Shown here: piece by piece, positions 17,110-26,651 of the stretch | Layout: every line of letters begins with the position of its first letter | Position numbering within the stretch: position 1 is the stretch's first letter | Origin: Treponema sp. | GTDB taxonomy: Bacteria; Spirochaetota; Spirochaetia; Treponematales; Treponemataceae | Assembly: GCA_017645785.1 (NCBI GenBank) | Contig: JAGCNW010000008.1 | Coordinates: 29,357 to 93,356, forward strand | DNA length: 64,000 bases | Reading direction: 5' to 3' | Made by a program: the position numbers and the translations under genes | Notes under the pieces: generated by a model | What the model saw: only the letters and a program-made list of their open reading frames with translations | What the model was told of the DNA's origin: nothing | The model's database searches: none

Positions 17110-18387
17110 TCACTTCGTCATTTTATTCAAGTCGTTCAAAAGAATTTTGTTTTCCGGAACTTCCGCCAAGCCGGCCCTTATTTTTGCCGCCGCCTCGTCC
17201 TTTTTGCCCGCGTTGAACAAGTCGACCGCCTCGTTGTGAAAATCCACCGCCAAATTTTGGGCGTAGACGTTCTTGTTGTTCATAAGCCTTTTGCTTTGGG
17301 GAATCGCGGCGAGGCCTTCTTGGGCAATCCTAATCGCGGCCCGCCAATCCATTTTTTTCGCCCACTCTTGCGCGCCCGTCAAATAGGCGTATTCCTTAAG
17401 CTCCGCGTAATCTTTTTGCGACAAATTATCCTTGTTCGCTTCCACTTGCGCCAAGGCTTCGCCAAAGGGGCGATTGTTTATAGTTCCCAAGACCAAATTG
17501 TAGTAGTTTGTGGAAATTCTGTTTGTCCAAAGGTCCGACGGGCCAAAGATTTCTTCCGCGTTTTTTAGAAGGGCTATCGCCTCCTCCTCCTTGCCGGCCC
17601 TTGCCAGCGCTGCGGACGCGTTCGCGACGCAAGAGTCCAAGTCGTTTCTTGCCGCCGGCGAACGGCCTTGAACTTCGTAAGCGTCCACGGCAAGGCCCAC
17701 CGTTTGGTCGTCCCGCTTTTTCCTTTGCAGCTGGGAAATCCTGTTGCCATAGATGATTCCTATCAGCCTGCGGTCGTCGATTTGATGGCGGCCAGCGTAG
17801 TCTTTTGCGGGAACGGTTATCCATTTTGTCTTTCCGCTCCCCAAAGTCTCGTTCCGCCTCTTTCCGGGATTCACGCCGTAGGGATTTGTAGTTTCCACGT
17901 CAATTTTGTTCGGGCCGTCAAAGATAGTGCAAAAGGCGTGGCGGGGGCTTTCGTTGGCTATGACGGGAATGCCGGCCCTTTTGCAAAAGTACATGAACAA
18001 GACCGCCGAGGAAACGCAATTGTAGACGCCGCTTTCCATCGCCAAGTCCACGCGGGTTTGATAAAAGTCGTATTTAGAAAGAATTTTTTGGCAGACAAAA
18101 AACAAAAGCGCGTCGGCCCTTTCTTCAACGCCGTCAAATTCATTCGCTTGCGGAAGGACTTCTTGCCAAAGATTTTCCAGCCGCTCGGCGCATTGTTCGA
18201 TGGCGGCGGAATCGGCTCCGCTTGCCAAAAGCGAGGCGCGGACAAAAGGCTCGGCTGGAATTTCCGCCGCTCCAAAAACGCTTGAGTCAAGCCGCGGGTC
18301 AGGCTCCAAACGGACCTCAAATTGTTGCGCGGACGAAAAAGTTATGAACGCCGCAAAAAGCGCGGCAAAAAGAATTTTTGCCTTCAT
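17110..18387 (-). CDS. Secreted transglutaminase-like protein with TPR-like C-terminus
   Basis: 425 residues from the ATG at 18387. A signal peptide covers about 1-20 (ILFAALFAAFITFSSAQQ). Residues about 60-200 form a papain/transglutaminase-like fold: the Cys in YNCVSSAVLFMYF, the His in RHAFCTI and an Asp in KIDVETTNP fit the Cys-His-Asp triad. Residues about 240-425 are helical, with TPR-like spacing (AGKEEEAIALLKNAEEIFG, LFNAGKKDEAAAKIRAGLAE). It should work in the periplasm as a protease or a cross-linking enzyme; the target is unknown. It lies 78 bp upstream of, and on the same strand as, the 15967-17031 gene. Confidence 0.75.
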   Translation of the reverse strand: MKAKILFAALFAAFITFSSAQQFEVRLEPDPRLDSSVFGAAEIPAEPFVRASLLASGADSAAIEQCAERLENLWQEVLPQANEFDGVEERADALLFFVCQKILSKYDFYQTRVDLAMESGVYNCVSSAVLFMYFCKRAGIPVIANESPRHAFCTIFDGPNKIDVETTNPYGVNPGKRRNETLGSGKTKWITVPAKDYAGRHQIDDRRLIGIIYGNRISQLQRKKRDDQTVGLAVDAYEVQGRSPAARNDLDSCVANASAALARAGKEEEAIALLKNAEEIFGPSDLWTNRISTNYYNLVLGTINNRPFGEALAQVEANKDNLSQKDYAELKEYAYLTGAQEWAKKMDWRAAIRIAQEGLAAIPQSKRLMNNKNVYAQNLAVDFHNEAVDLFNAGKKDEAAAKIRAGLAEVPENKILLNDLNKMTK

Positions 18388-18469
18388 ACGCAAAACATAT
18401 TAACATAGTTTTTCGATTTATGCAAAAGGCCATTCCAGGACAAGCGCAATCGAAACAGTAAAAAAATGT

Positions 18470-18613
18470 GCGAAGGAGCGGGGCGGCTGGCGGCGACACT
18501 CTGCTTGCGCCGCCGCGCCAGCGGCGAAGTATAATAGTTTCAAGCGCAAGCAGCGTGTAGCGCAGTTATCAAGCGGCGCCGATCGGACGCAGCCGCAACT
18601 GGGAGCATTTTTG
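18470..18613 (+). repeat. Dispersed repeat family A, copy 1
   Basis: About 144 bp beginning GCGAAGGAGCGGGGCGGCTG, with an internal GTTTCAAGCGCAAGCAGCG and ending in ACTGGGAGCATTTTT. A diverged copy in the opposite orientation lies at 27274-27416, and the two ends and the central block are nearly identical between them. No open frame exists. The 304-bp gap between the transglutaminase-like gene and galT holds only this repeat and the galT promoter. Confidence 0.7.
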
Positions 18614-18656
18614 TTATTGAATTCGCAATGCGTTTGCCCTGATGGCCTTTTTTCCC

Positions 18657-18685
18657 TTGCTTTTTCCGTGCGCTTGCGTTAGTAT
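18657..18685 (+). promoter_or_regulatory. Promoter of galT, predicted to give a leaderless mRNA
   Basis: TTGCTT (18657-18662), a 17-bp spacer and TAGTAT (18680-18685). Only 6 nt separate the -10 box from the ATG at 18692, and no Shine-Dalgarno sequence is present. Confidence 0.6.
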
Positions 18686-18691
18686 GGCGCT

Positions 18692-20212
18692 ATGACAATC
18701 TATCAAAACATCAACCGCCTCGTTTCCTACGCCCTAAAGACAGGGCTTGTCACAAAGGAAGACGTCACATACACGCAAAACCGCCTCCTGGAACTTTTTG
18801 GCTTGGACGGCTTTGAGGAAGGCTTTGACGAACAAAAGCTTCCCGCCGCAAAGACAAGCGACTTGGAAGGCATTTTAAAAGAGCTTTTGGATTGGGCGGC
18901 GGCAAACAATGTTTTTGAAGACACGGGAATCGCATCGCGCGATTTGTTTGACACAAAGATCATGGGCCTTTTAGTTCCGCCGCCGTCGGACGTGATCGAC
19001 ACGTTCAACACGCTTTTCACCGACTTTGCCCCGCAAAAGGCAACCGACTGGTTCTATAAATTTTCGCAAGACACAGACTACATCCGCCGCTATCGCGTTT
19101 GCAAGGACTTAAAATGGAAGGCGGTCACGCCCTACGGTTCCTTGGACATAACAATAAACCTTTCAAAGCCCGAAAAAGATCCCAAGGCAATCGCCGCGGC
19201 TAAGCTTGCAAAGCAGGCGGGCTACCCCAAGTGCCTTCTCTGCGCGCAAAACGAAGGCTACGCCGGCCGCCTAAACCACCCGGCGCGGCAAAACCACAGA
19301 ATCATTCCGCTCACCCTTAACAAAGAGGCATGGGCCTTGCAATACTCGCCCTACGTTTACTACAACGAGCACTGCATCGTCCTTAACCAAAAGCACGTTC
19401 CGATGAAAATCTGCCGCGCCACCTTTGACCGCCTCTTGGATTTTGTCCAGCAGTTCCCCCACTACACTTTGGGAAGCAACGCAGACCTTCCGATTGTTGG
19501 CGGCTCGATTCTTACCCACGACCACTTTCAGGGCGGCCACTATGAATTTGCCATGGCCCGCGCTCCGATTGAGACGCAAGTAAAATTTGAGGGCTTCCCC
19601 GCCGTAAAGGCTGGAATCGTAAAGTGGCCCATGAGCGTCCTCCGCCTGGACTCAAAGGACAAGGAAGCGCTCGCCTCTCTTGCCGAAAAGATTCTCAAAA
19701 AATGGAGAGCGTATTCCGACAAGGCGGCCTTTGTCTTTGCAAAAACTGACGGCGTTCCCCACAACACTATAACGCCAATCGCCCGCCGCCGCGACGGCCT
19801 TTACGAGCTGGACTTGGTTTTGCGCAACAACATCACGACAGAAGAACACCCGCTTGGAGTCTACCACCCGCACGCGGAGCTCCACCACATTAAAAAAGAA
19901 AACATCGGCCTTATCGAAGTCATGGGCTTGGCGGTCTTGCCTCCGCGCCTAAAAAAAGAAATGGCCGCTTTGTCTAACGCGCTTGTCGCGGGAACGGACA
20001 TCTCGGCCGACGAGCTTTTGACCAAGCACGCCGACTGGGCGGAAGAATTGAAGCGCAAATACAAGTTCAACAAGGACAACGTCCAAAAGATTCTTAAAAA
20101 AGAAATCGCTATTGCATTCTCAAAAGTTTTGGAGCACGCCGGCATTTACAAACGCAACGCCCAAGGAAAAGCCGCCTTCTTGCGCTTTGTCCAGGCCGTA
20201 AACCAAAAGTAG
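18692..20212 (+). CDS. galT: UDP-glucose--hexose-1-phosphate uridylyltransferase, class II
   Basis: 506 residues, the length of the long GalT class found in Firmicutes and other anaerobes. It transfers UMP between UDP-glucose and galactose-1-phosphate in the Leloir pathway. The signature PIVGGSILTHDHFQGGHYEF holds the catalytic His-containing motif; YVYYNEHCIVLNQKHVPM and HTIT-like PHNTITPIARRR are also typical. No galK, galE or transporter lies beside it; azlCD follows after 12 bp and may be co-transcribed. The gene begins directly behind a promoter and lacks a ribosome binding site. Confidence 0.93.
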   Translation: MTIYQNINRLVSYALKTGLVTKEDVTYTQNRLLELFGLDGFEEGFDEQKLPAAKTSDLEGILKELLDWAAANNVFEDTGIASRDLFDTKIMGLLVPPPSDVIDTFNTLFTDFAPQKATDWFYKFSQDTDYIRRYRVCKDLKWKAVTPYGSLDITINLSKPEKDPKAIAAAKLAKQAGYPKCLLCAQNEGYAGRLNHPARQNHRIIPLTLNKEAWALQYSPYVYYNEHCIVLNQKHVPMKICRATFDRLLDFVQQFPHYTLGSNADLPIVGGSILTHDHFQGGHYEFAMARAPIETQVKFEGFPAVKAGIVKWPMSVLRLDSKDKEALASLAEKILKKWRAYSDKAAFVFAKTDGVPHNTITPIARRRDGLYELDLVLRNNITTEEHPLGVYHPHAELHHIKKENIGLIEVMGLAVLPPRLKKEMAALSNALVAGTDISADELLTKHADWAEELKRKYKFNKDNVQKILKKEIAIAFSKVLEHAGIYKRNAQGKAAFLRFVQAVNQK

Positions 20213-20224
20213 GCGCGGCGCAGA

Positions 20225-20974
20225 ATGGACAAATCGACTTTCGCAAAAATAATAAGAATCACCTCCCCCATATTTTTTGGCTACGTTTCCATCGGCATTC
20301 CATTCGGCCTTATGGTCGCGCGAGCGGGCTACCCCTGGTGGCTTGCTCCCTTGATGAGCGTCACAATGTACACGGGAACGGGCCAGTACATCGCGATAGG
20401 AATGTTCGCGGCCGGAGCGGGCTTGGCGCAAATAATGCTGATCCAAGTCTTGGTCGGAATCCGCCACATTTTTTACGGCCTTTCGCTTTTGACAAAATTC
20501 ACGGGCGTCGGAAAATGGAAGGCCTTTTTGGTCTACGCCCTGACCGACGAAACCTACGCAGTCCTTTGCTCGGTTGAAGCCCCCGCAGACACAAAGCCCG
20601 GCCGCTTTTACGCAACAATCGCCGCCTTGGACGAGTTCTACTGGACTCTTGGCGCGACTATCGGAGCGGTGGCCGGAAGCCTGATAAACTTTTCGTTTGA
20701 AGGCGTTGACTTTGCCTTGACCGCCTTGTTCTGCGTAATTTTGACGGAACAGATTTTGGCCAGCAAGGACTTTGTTCCGCCCCTGATTGGAATCCTAACT
20801 TCCGTCGCCGCCGCGGTCTTGGAGCGGACTGGAATTCTTCCGCAAGGAAACATGCTCTTGGCCGCCCTTTCGTTTGGAATCGCGGCGCTGGTATTGTCCA
20901 AAAATATTAGAAGGCCTAATGCCCAAGATATTTCGCAAGCCCAAGAAAGCCGTCCCGAGGAGGCGCAAGAATGA
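20225..20974 (+). CDS. azlC: Branched-chain amino acid exporter large subunit
   Basis: 249 residues with about seven membrane helices. The N-terminal block (FFGYVSIGIPFGLMVARAG) and GIRHIFYGLSL are characteristic of AzlC. With AzlD it forms a small-solute exporter of the LIV-E family in the cytoplasmic membrane; branched-chain amino acids are the known substrates, though others occur. It follows galT by 12 bp and overlaps azlD by ATGA. The C-terminal 25 residues are a hydrophilic tail rich in Glu, Gln and Arg. Confidence 0.9.
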   Translation: MDKSTFAKIIRITSPIFFGYVSIGIPFGLMVARAGYPWWLAPLMSVTMYTGTGQYIAIGMFAAGAGLAQIMLIQVLVGIRHIFYGLSLLTKFTGVGKWKAFLVYALTDETYAVLCSVEAPADTKPGRFYATIAALDEFYWTLGATIGAVAGSLINFSFEGVDFALTALFCVILTEQILASKDFVPPLIGILTSVAAAVLERTGILPQGNMLLAALSFGIAALVLSKNIRRPNAQDISQAQESRPEEAQE

Positions 20975-21294
20975 GCTCCACCGCAACTGTCGCTTTGACC
21001 ATAATTTTGACTAGCCTTCTTTTGCTCTTTTACCGGGGCGCCCCCTTCTTGATTTTCTCAAAGCATCAGCCGCCCAAGGCCCTGCGCTTTGTCGAAAAGT
21101 GCATTCCTCCCCTGATAATCGCAACCCTCATAGTCTACTGCCTGAAGGACATAAACTACGCCGCCCGCCCCTGGGGAGCGCCCTATTTTATCGCCATATC
21201 CGTCACCGTTTTGCTCCACTTGTGGAAGCGGAATTCGATGATAAGCATCTTTGGCGGAACCATTTTGTTCATGGTTTTGAGCCGAATTTTTTAG
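20971..21294 (+). CDS. azlD: Branched-chain amino acid exporter small subunit
   Basis: 107 residues with four hydrophobic helices, normal for AzlD. Typical segments are TSLLLLFYRGAPFLIF near the N-terminus, CIPPLIIATLIVYCL in the middle and GGTILFMVLSRIF at the end. The start overlaps azlC (ATGA), giving translational coupling and a 1:1 supply of both subunits. A new promoter for the polyamine operon lies after it. Confidence 0.88.
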   Translation: MSSTATVALTIILTSLLLLFYRGAPFLIFSKHQPPKALRFVEKCIPPLIIATLIVYCLKDINYAARPWGAPYFIAISVTVLLHLWKRNSMISIFGGTILFMVLSRIF

Positions 21295-21325
21295 CCTATT
21301 TTTGCCAAAAATTTCCAAAAACATA

Positions 21326-21356
21326 TTGACAATTTCCCCCATAAACATCATTCTAT
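21326..21356 (+). promoter_or_regulatory. Candidate promoter of the polyamine operon
   Basis: A perfect TTGACA (21326-21331) is followed after 19 bp by TTCTAT (21351-21356). The spacing is long and the -10 is weak, so an activator may be needed. A short GC hairpin (about 21379-21397) precedes the GTG start of potA. Confidence 0.4.
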
Positions 21357-21421
21357 CGCTTATGCGTTTAGGCGTAAGGCCGCCCGACTACGGCGGCGCA
21401 TATTAAACATTACAGAGGCTC

Positions 21422-22618
21422 GTGGCTTTGAAAGGCAGTCAAGTAACCATCGACCATGTCAGCAAGCGATTCGGCGATTTTGTCGCGCTTGACGACATCA
21501 ACTTTACGATTAAGCCCGGCGAGTTTTTCTCGCTGCTTGGCCCTTCGGGATGCGGAAAGACAACGCTCTTGCGCATCATCGCAGGCTTTGAATTCCCCGA
21601 TGAGGGAGTGGTTCTGTTCGACGACAAGAACGTAATTCCGTTGGCGGCAAACAAGCGCCAGTCGAACACGGTTTTTCAAAACTACGCGCTCTTCCCGCAC
21701 CTTACGGTCTACGAAAATGTGGCCTTCCCCCTGCGGCTCAAGAAAGTCGCGAAAGATGAAATCGACCAAAAAGTAAAGCAGTATTTGCGCTTGGTTCAGC
21801 TTGAAGCCCACATGGACAAAAAGCCCAACCAGCTTTCGGGCGGCCAAAAGCAGCGCGTCGCCATCGCCCGCGCCTTGATCAACGAGCCGCAAGTCCTTTT
21901 GCTCGACGAGCCCCTTAGCGCCCTTGACGCCAAGCTCCGCGCCAACCTTCTTTTGGACTTGGACGCCATCCACGACAAAATCGGAATCACTTTCATTTAC
22001 GTAACCCACGACCAGAGCGAGGCGCTTTCGGTAAGCGACAGAATCGCGGTAATGAATTCCGGCCACGTCCTGCAGGTCGGAACCCCCTTTGAAATTTACG
22101 AAAGCCCGGCGACGCAGTTTGTCGCGCAGTTCATCGGCGACACAAACTTGTTCGAAGCCGAAGTCGTCGAATGCGTTGAGCACAAGGACCCCAACGGCCA
22201 GGACGACTGGATGGTCACTTGCAAGGTTCCCGCTTTGGGAAAGCAAGCCTCCCTCTCCACCGACACCGCGGAGCAGCAAACGCTCGACAAGTACATGATG
22301 GTCACCGACTACGAGCACACTGAGCCCGGACAAAAGGTTGCCTTCACAATCCGCCCGGAAAAAGTTCGCATCACAAAGCAGGAGCCCGACACCGGCGGCC
22401 GCACAGACATCAACGTTTACAAGGGAGTCGTAGAGGAGCCCATTTATTCTGGCTTCCAGTCAAAGTTCTACGTTCGCTTGGAGAACGGCGCGCTTGTCAA
22501 GATTTTCAAGCAGCACACAAACTATATGGAAAACGGACCTGCCATTCAATGGAAGGACCAGGTTTACGTCTCTTGGTCAGCCGAGGACGCTTATCTTGTT
22601 GAAGACATTGAAAAGTAG
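21422..22618 (+). CDS. potA: Spermidine/putrescine ABC transporter ATP-binding protein
   Basis: 398 residues, GTG start. ATPase of the polyamine importer. Walker A is GPSGCGKTT (about 39-47), the Q-loop is [12 protein letters not shown], the signature [15 protein letters not shown] and Walker [12 protein letters not shown], with the switch His in YVTHDQSEA. The C-terminal 150 residues form the TOBE regulatory domain ([11 protein letters not shown]). An extra stretch of about 40 residues ([14 protein letters not shown] onward) lengthens the regulatory half beyond E. coli PotA. It heads an operon with potB, potC and two potD genes. Confidence 0.95.
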   Translation: MALKGSQVTIDHVSKRFGDFVALDDINFTIKPGEFFSLLGPSGCGKTTLLRIIAGFEFPDEGVVLFDDKNVIPLAANKRQSNTVFQNYALFPHLTVYENVAFPLRLKKVAKDEIDQKVKQYLRLVQLEAHMDKKPNQLSGGQKQRVAIARALINEPQVLLLDEPLSALDAKLRANLLLDLDAIHDKIGITFIYVTHDQSEALSVSDRIAVMNSGHVLQVGTPFEIYESPATQFVAQFIGDTNLFEAEVVECVEHKDPNGQDDWMVTCKVPALGKQASLSTDTAEQQTLDKYMMVTDYEHTEPGQKVAFTIRPEKVRITKQEPDTGGRTDINVYKGVVEEPIYSGFQSKFYVRLENGALVKIFKQHTNYMENGPAIQWKDQVYVSWSAEDAYLVEDIEK

Positions 22619-22626
22619 GAACGAAC

Positions 22627-23565
22627 ATGCAAGAAGATTCTAACAAGACAAAGGCTCTTAAAAAAGCCAACCCCGGCCCCTTTTACGCTTGGCCGATGGG
22701 CTTGTGGTTCACAATCTTTTTCATCGCGCCGATTGTCATCATAGTCTGCTACTCCTTTATGAAGCGCGACGTTTATGGCGGCGTCTCCGCGGAATTCACC
22801 CTTAAGGCTTACCAGCAAATGTTGGATCCGGCCTACGGAAAAATATTTTTCCGCACGCTGTTCATCGCGGTCTTGTCCAGCTTTTTGTGCATCGCAATCG
22901 CGCTTCCTTGCGGTTACGCCATCGCACGAAGCCGCCATCAAACGCTCTTTTTGATTTTGGTCATCATTCCCTTCCTTACAAACTCGCTCATACGCATCTT
23001 CGCGTGGATGACGATTTTGGGAGACAACGGCTTGCTCAACTCATTCTTGAAGGCCCTGCATTTCGCGCCGCGCAAGTTTATGTTCACAAAGGGAGCGATT
23101 GTCCTTGTAAGCGTTTACATGTACCTCCCCTACGCGATTCTTCCCATATTCACCAGCGTCGACCGCTTTGACTTCAGCTTGCTTGAAGCGGCGCGCGACT
23201 TGGGAGCCACAAAGTCCCAGTCGATGACAAAGGTTTTGATTCCCGGAATCAAGAGCGGAATTTTGAGCGCCTTGATTTTCACTTTCATTCCGATATTCGG
23301 CCAGTACACCGTTCCCCAAATGGTGGGCGGAAAAGACAGCTACATGCTTGGAAACATCATCGTAGACCAAGTGCAAAAGGCGCGCAACTGGCCCTTGGCC
23401 TCGGCCTTTAGCCTTGTCATCACGATTGTCTCCATGGGCTCAATATTGTGGATGCTGGCCGCAAGCAAGAAGGAGGCGGCGCTCAAAAAGTCTTCGACAA
23501 AAGAGGACTTGGCCGCCAACATGAACGGCCCGATAATCGCAAAGAATCTTGGAGGCGCCAAATGA
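22627..23565 (+). CDS. potB: Spermidine/putrescine ABC transporter permease PotB
   Basis: 312 residues with six membrane helices. It opens with WPMGLWFTIFFIAPIVIIVC, and the coupling loop that contacts the ATPase (EAARDLGATKSQSMTKVLIP) is clear. It forms the membrane channel with PotC. It starts 8 bp after potA and overlaps potC by ATGA. The C-terminal tail (about 280-312) is charged and reads AASKKEAALKKSSTKEDLA, longer than in E. coli. Confidence 0.93.
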   Translation: MQEDSNKTKALKKANPGPFYAWPMGLWFTIFFIAPIVIIVCYSFMKRDVYGGVSAEFTLKAYQQMLDPAYGKIFFRTLFIAVLSSFLCIAIALPCGYAIARSRHQTLFLILVIIPFLTNSLIRIFAWMTILGDNGLLNSFLKALHFAPRKFMFTKGAIVLVSVYMYLPYAILPIFTSVDRFDFSLLEAARDLGATKSQSMTKVLIPGIKSGILSALIFTFIPIFGQYTVPQMVGGKDSYMLGNIIVDQVQKARNWPLASAFSLVITIVSMGSILWMLAASKKEAALKKSSTKEDLAANMNGPIIAKNLGGAK

Positions 23566-24434
23566 GAAAGCTTCCTTTCTTTAGCAAAATGCTGAGCCGC
23601 CCCGCGCGCCCCGCAGAACCGACCCGCCACGCCAAGCGCTCTTGGAAAAAGCGCGCCGTGTCCTTTGGGTTTTCAAACGCGACGCTGGCTCTTACTTTGG
23701 TCTTTTTGTTCCTGCCTCTTTTTGTGATTGTCTTCTATTCGTTCAACGAGGCCAAGGACACGACTTGGACAAAATTCTCTTTTGTTTGGTACGAAAAGTT
23801 GATTTTCGGCTCAAGCGACTTGTGGGCGTCTTTGTGGAACAGCGTGTTCGTCGCCATAGTTTCGTCTTTGGTCGCCACTATTTTGGGAACGCTTGCCGCG
23901 ATTGGAATCACTTGGTACAAGTTCCGCGGAAAGAACTACATCCAGACGACAAGTTTTTTGCCGATGGTTTTGCCCGAAGTAATCATGGGCGTCTCTCTCT
24001 TGATTTTCTTTAGCGGAATCAAGATGGCGCTGGGCCTTACGACGATTTTCATCGCGCACACGACCTTTTGCATGCCTTTTGTCTACCTTATGGTCAGCGC
24101 CCGCATCGACGAATTTGACTATTCGATAATCGAAGCCAGCCACGACTTGGGCGCCAACGAAGTCCAGACCTTGTTCAAGGTAATTCTTCCGGCCATCATG
24201 CCGGGAATCATCTCGGGCTTTATGATGAGCGTGACAATGTCTTTGGAAGACTATGTCATCACATTCTTGGTTTCGGGACCGGGAAGCACGACGCTTCCGC
24301 TTTACGTATACTCGATGATACGCTTTGGCGTGAGCCCGGTAATCAACGCCCTTTCTTTTGTTTTGATTGTCGCGATTTGCTTCGTTACAATAATTCTCAG
24401 AAAAAGCGTCAAGAGCTTCGCCTCTTCTCGCTAG
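23562..24434 (+). CDS. potC: Spermidine/putrescine ABC transporter permease PotC
   Basis: 290 residues from the ATG at 23562, which overlaps the potB stop (ATGA) and has GGAGG upstream. The frame is open further upstream inside potB, but that would be antagonistic to the coupling pattern. The first 30 residues are a basic cytoplasmic extension; six membrane helices follow. The coupling loop is EASHDLGANEVQTLFKVILP. It pairs with PotB to move polyamines across the inner membrane. Confidence 0.93.
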   Translation: MRKLPFFSKMLSRPARPAEPTRHAKRSWKKRAVSFGFSNATLALTLVFLFLPLFVIVFYSFNEAKDTTWTKFSFVWYEKLIFGSSDLWASLWNSVFVAIVSSLVATILGTLAAIGITWYKFRGKNYIQTTSFLPMVLPEVIMGVSLLIFFSGIKMALGLTTIFIAHTTFCMPFVYLMVSARIDEFDYSIIEASHDLGANEVQTLFKVILPAIMPGIISGFMMSVTMSLEDYVITFLVSGPGSTTLPLYVYSMIRFGVSPVINALSFVLIVAICFVTIILRKSVKSFASSR

Positions 24435-24456
24435 ATTATTTTATAAGGATACTTTT

Positions 24457-25512
24457 ATGAAGAAAAGCATCGTAAAATTTTCTGTAATGGCGGCGGCCTT
24501 CTTGGCGGCGCTGTCATGCTTGGCTTCTTGCTCAAAAAAGAACGACAAGATTTTGTACCTTTACAACTGGACTTACTACACTCCGGACGAAGTTTTGCGC
24601 GACTTTGAGCATGAGTTTGACTGCGTTGTCAAAGTTGACTCCTACGCTTCCAACGAGGAGATGTACTCAAAGCTCAAGGCCGGAGCCAAGGGCTACGACA
24701 TCGTAGTTCCCTCGCAAGACTATGTTTCGATCATGATCAACCAGGGAATGTTGCGCCCCTTGGACCAGTCAAAGATGACAAACAGGGACAACATCAACCC
24801 CTTGGCCCTCGCAAAGGCCACTTACGATCCCGAAATGAAATACGCGGTGCCCTACTACTTTGGAGCGGCCGGAATTTCCGTAAACAAGACAAAGGTTCCC
24901 GAGGGCTACGCCCGCGACTGGAGCATTTTTAGCGACAAGCGCTTTGCCGGCCACGCCACTATGATGGACGACATGCGCGAAGTCATGGGAGACGCCTTGG
25001 TTCACTTGGGCTACAGCGTGAACACACTTGACGACGCCGAGCTTGACGCCGCCGAAAAATTGATCGAAAAAGGCTGGAAGCCCAACATCGTGAAGTTTGA
25101 CGCTGAAAGCTTCGGAAAGTCTTTCGCCTCAGGCGACTTCTGGCTTTGCCACGGATACGCCGAAGTAATTTACGGCGAAGTGCCTGAAGAAAAGTGGGAC
25201 GAGACAATCGACTTCTTCATTCCCGAAGAGGGCGGCGCCGCCTACCTTGACAGCATGTGCATCCTCAAGGACGCAAAGCACGTCGACTTGGCCAACGAGT
25301 TCATCAACTACATCCACAGGCCGGAAGTTTACGCAAAATTCTTGGACGCCTTCAGCTTCCCTTGCTTTGTAAACCTTAAGGCCGAGAAGTTTATGACAAC
25401 AAAGCCAATGTACGAAGCCAGCCAAATGAACAACTGCGAGCTTAAGATTGACCTTGGCGAAGGCTTGGACAAGTACAACGAGCGCTGGCAGCGCATCCGC
25501 TTTACGGACTAG
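24457..25512 (+). CDS. potD: Polyamine-binding lipoprotein PotD, first copy
   Basis: 351 residues. The signal peptide ends LASC, so the protein is lipidated at Cys24 and faces the periplasm. It captures spermidine or putrescine for PotBC. Family features: LYLYNWTYYTPDEVLRDFE, YDIVVPSQDYVSIMI, FSDKRFAGHATMMDD and SFASGDFWLCHGYAEVIYG. Trp and acidic residues at these places form the amine pocket in characterised PotD proteins, including T. pallidum TP0655. It is followed by a clear paralogue, so ligand preference may be split between the two. Confidence 0.93.
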   Translation: MKKSIVKFSVMAAAFLAALSCLASCSKKNDKILYLYNWTYYTPDEVLRDFEHEFDCVVKVDSYASNEEMYSKLKAGAKGYDIVVPSQDYVSIMINQGMLRPLDQSKMTNRDNINPLALAKATYDPEMKYAVPYYFGAAGISVNKTKVPEGYARDWSIFSDKRFAGHATMMDDMREVMGDALVHLGYSVNTLDDAELDAAEKLIEKGWKPNIVKFDAESFGKSFASGDFWLCHGYAEVIYGEVPEEKWDETIDFFIPEEGGAAYLDSMCILKDAKHVDLANEFINYIHRPEVYAKFLDAFSFPCFVNLKAEKFMTTKPMYEASQMNNCELKIDLGEGLDKYNERWQRIRFTD

Positions 25513-25613
25513 GCCGCTCGCGCGAACGTTTAGCGCATTTATAAAAGATTCTGTCGCGGTCCTTATGGGCCGCCAATATTATTAGAGGTTGGATAAATAA
25601 TAAGGAGATTGCC

Positions 25614-26651
25614 ATGAAAAAAGCGTCTGTATTGCTGGGAGCGCTCATTGCCGCTCTTTCATTAACGTCTTGCGTAAAAAAAGACGTCGAAACACTTTAC
25701 CTGTACAACTGGACCTACTACACGCCGGAACAAGTCGTAGAGAAATTCGAAAGAGAATTTAATTGTAAAGTCAAGCTTGACAGCTACTCAACTTGCGAAG
25801 AAATGTATTCTAAGCTTCGCGCGGGAGCCAAGGGCTACGACGTGGTCATTCCGTCAAACGACTTTGTTTCAATAATGATAAAGCAGGACATGCTTCAAAA
25901 GATTGACCGTTCAAAAATCACAAACGCCGACAAAATCAATCCCGGCGTTTTGAAAATGCTCGAATTTGACAGCAATATGGAATGGTGCGTTCCCTACGCC
26001 CTTAGCGCCACAGGAATCATGGTAAACAAGACAAAAGTTCCGGCCGGCTACGCCCGCGACTACAGCATTTTGTCAGACAAACGCTTTGCCGGACACGCCA
26101 CAATGATGGACGACGCCCGCGAAGTTTTTGGCTCGGCCTTGCTAAGCCTTGGCTACGACATGAACAGCCTTGACGACGACGAACTAAAGGAAGCCTTTAA
26201 TTTGGTCCAGGGCAAGTGGAAGCCCAACTTGGCCAAATTTGACGCCGAAGCCTTCGGAAAGTCTTTTGCCTCAGGCGACTTGTGGCTTTGCCAGGGCTAC
26301 CCCGAAATCGTTTACGGCGAAGTTGACGAAAGCCGCTGGGACGAAATCATCGACTTCTTCATTCCCGAAGTCGGCGGCCCCGCCACTTTGGACTGCATGG
26401 TAATTCTTAAGGACGCTCCGCACGCGGAATTGGCCAACGAGTTCATCAACTTCATCCACAATCCCGAAAACTACGCGCTTTTCATCGACGAGTTCCGCTA
26501 TCCTTGCGTAGTGAACCCCACTGCTCTCCAGTACGTGACGACAAAGCCGATGTACGACCCCGACCAGGCGCTCAACTGCACCCTCAAGGCCGACTTGGGA
26601 GAAGGCTTGGACAAGTACCACGACTTGTGGCAGCAGATTCGTTTTAATTAA
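25614..26651 (+). CDS. potD: Polyamine-binding lipoprotein PotD, second copy
   Basis: 345 residues; lipobox LTSC with Cys20. It is closely similar along its whole length to the preceding PotD (LYLYNWTYYTPEQVVEKFE, LSDKRFAGHATMMDD, SFASGDLWLCQGYPEIVYG). Differences fall partly in the ligand-facing blocks, for example GDFWLCHGYAEV against GDLWLCQGYPEI. This suggests tandem duplication, then divergence in affinity or substrate. A 101-bp gap with its own AAGGAG site separates the genes; no strong promoter is visible in it. A large palindrome follows the stop. Confidence 0.92.
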   Translation: MKKASVLLGALIAALSLTSCVKKDVETLYLYNWTYYTPEQVVEKFEREFNCKVKLDSYSTCEEMYSKLRAGAKGYDVVIPSNDFVSIMIKQDMLQKIDRSKITNADKINPGVLKMLEFDSNMEWCVPYALSATGIMVNKTKVPAGYARDYSILSDKRFAGHATMMDDAREVFGSALLSLGYDMNSLDDDELKEAFNLVQGKWKPNLAKFDAEAFGKSFASGDLWLCQGYPEIVYGEVDESRWDEIIDFFIPEVGGPATLDCMVILKDAPHAELANEFINFIHNPENYALFIDEFRYPCVVNPTALQYVTTKPMYDPDQALNCTLKADLGEGLDKYHDLWQQIRFN

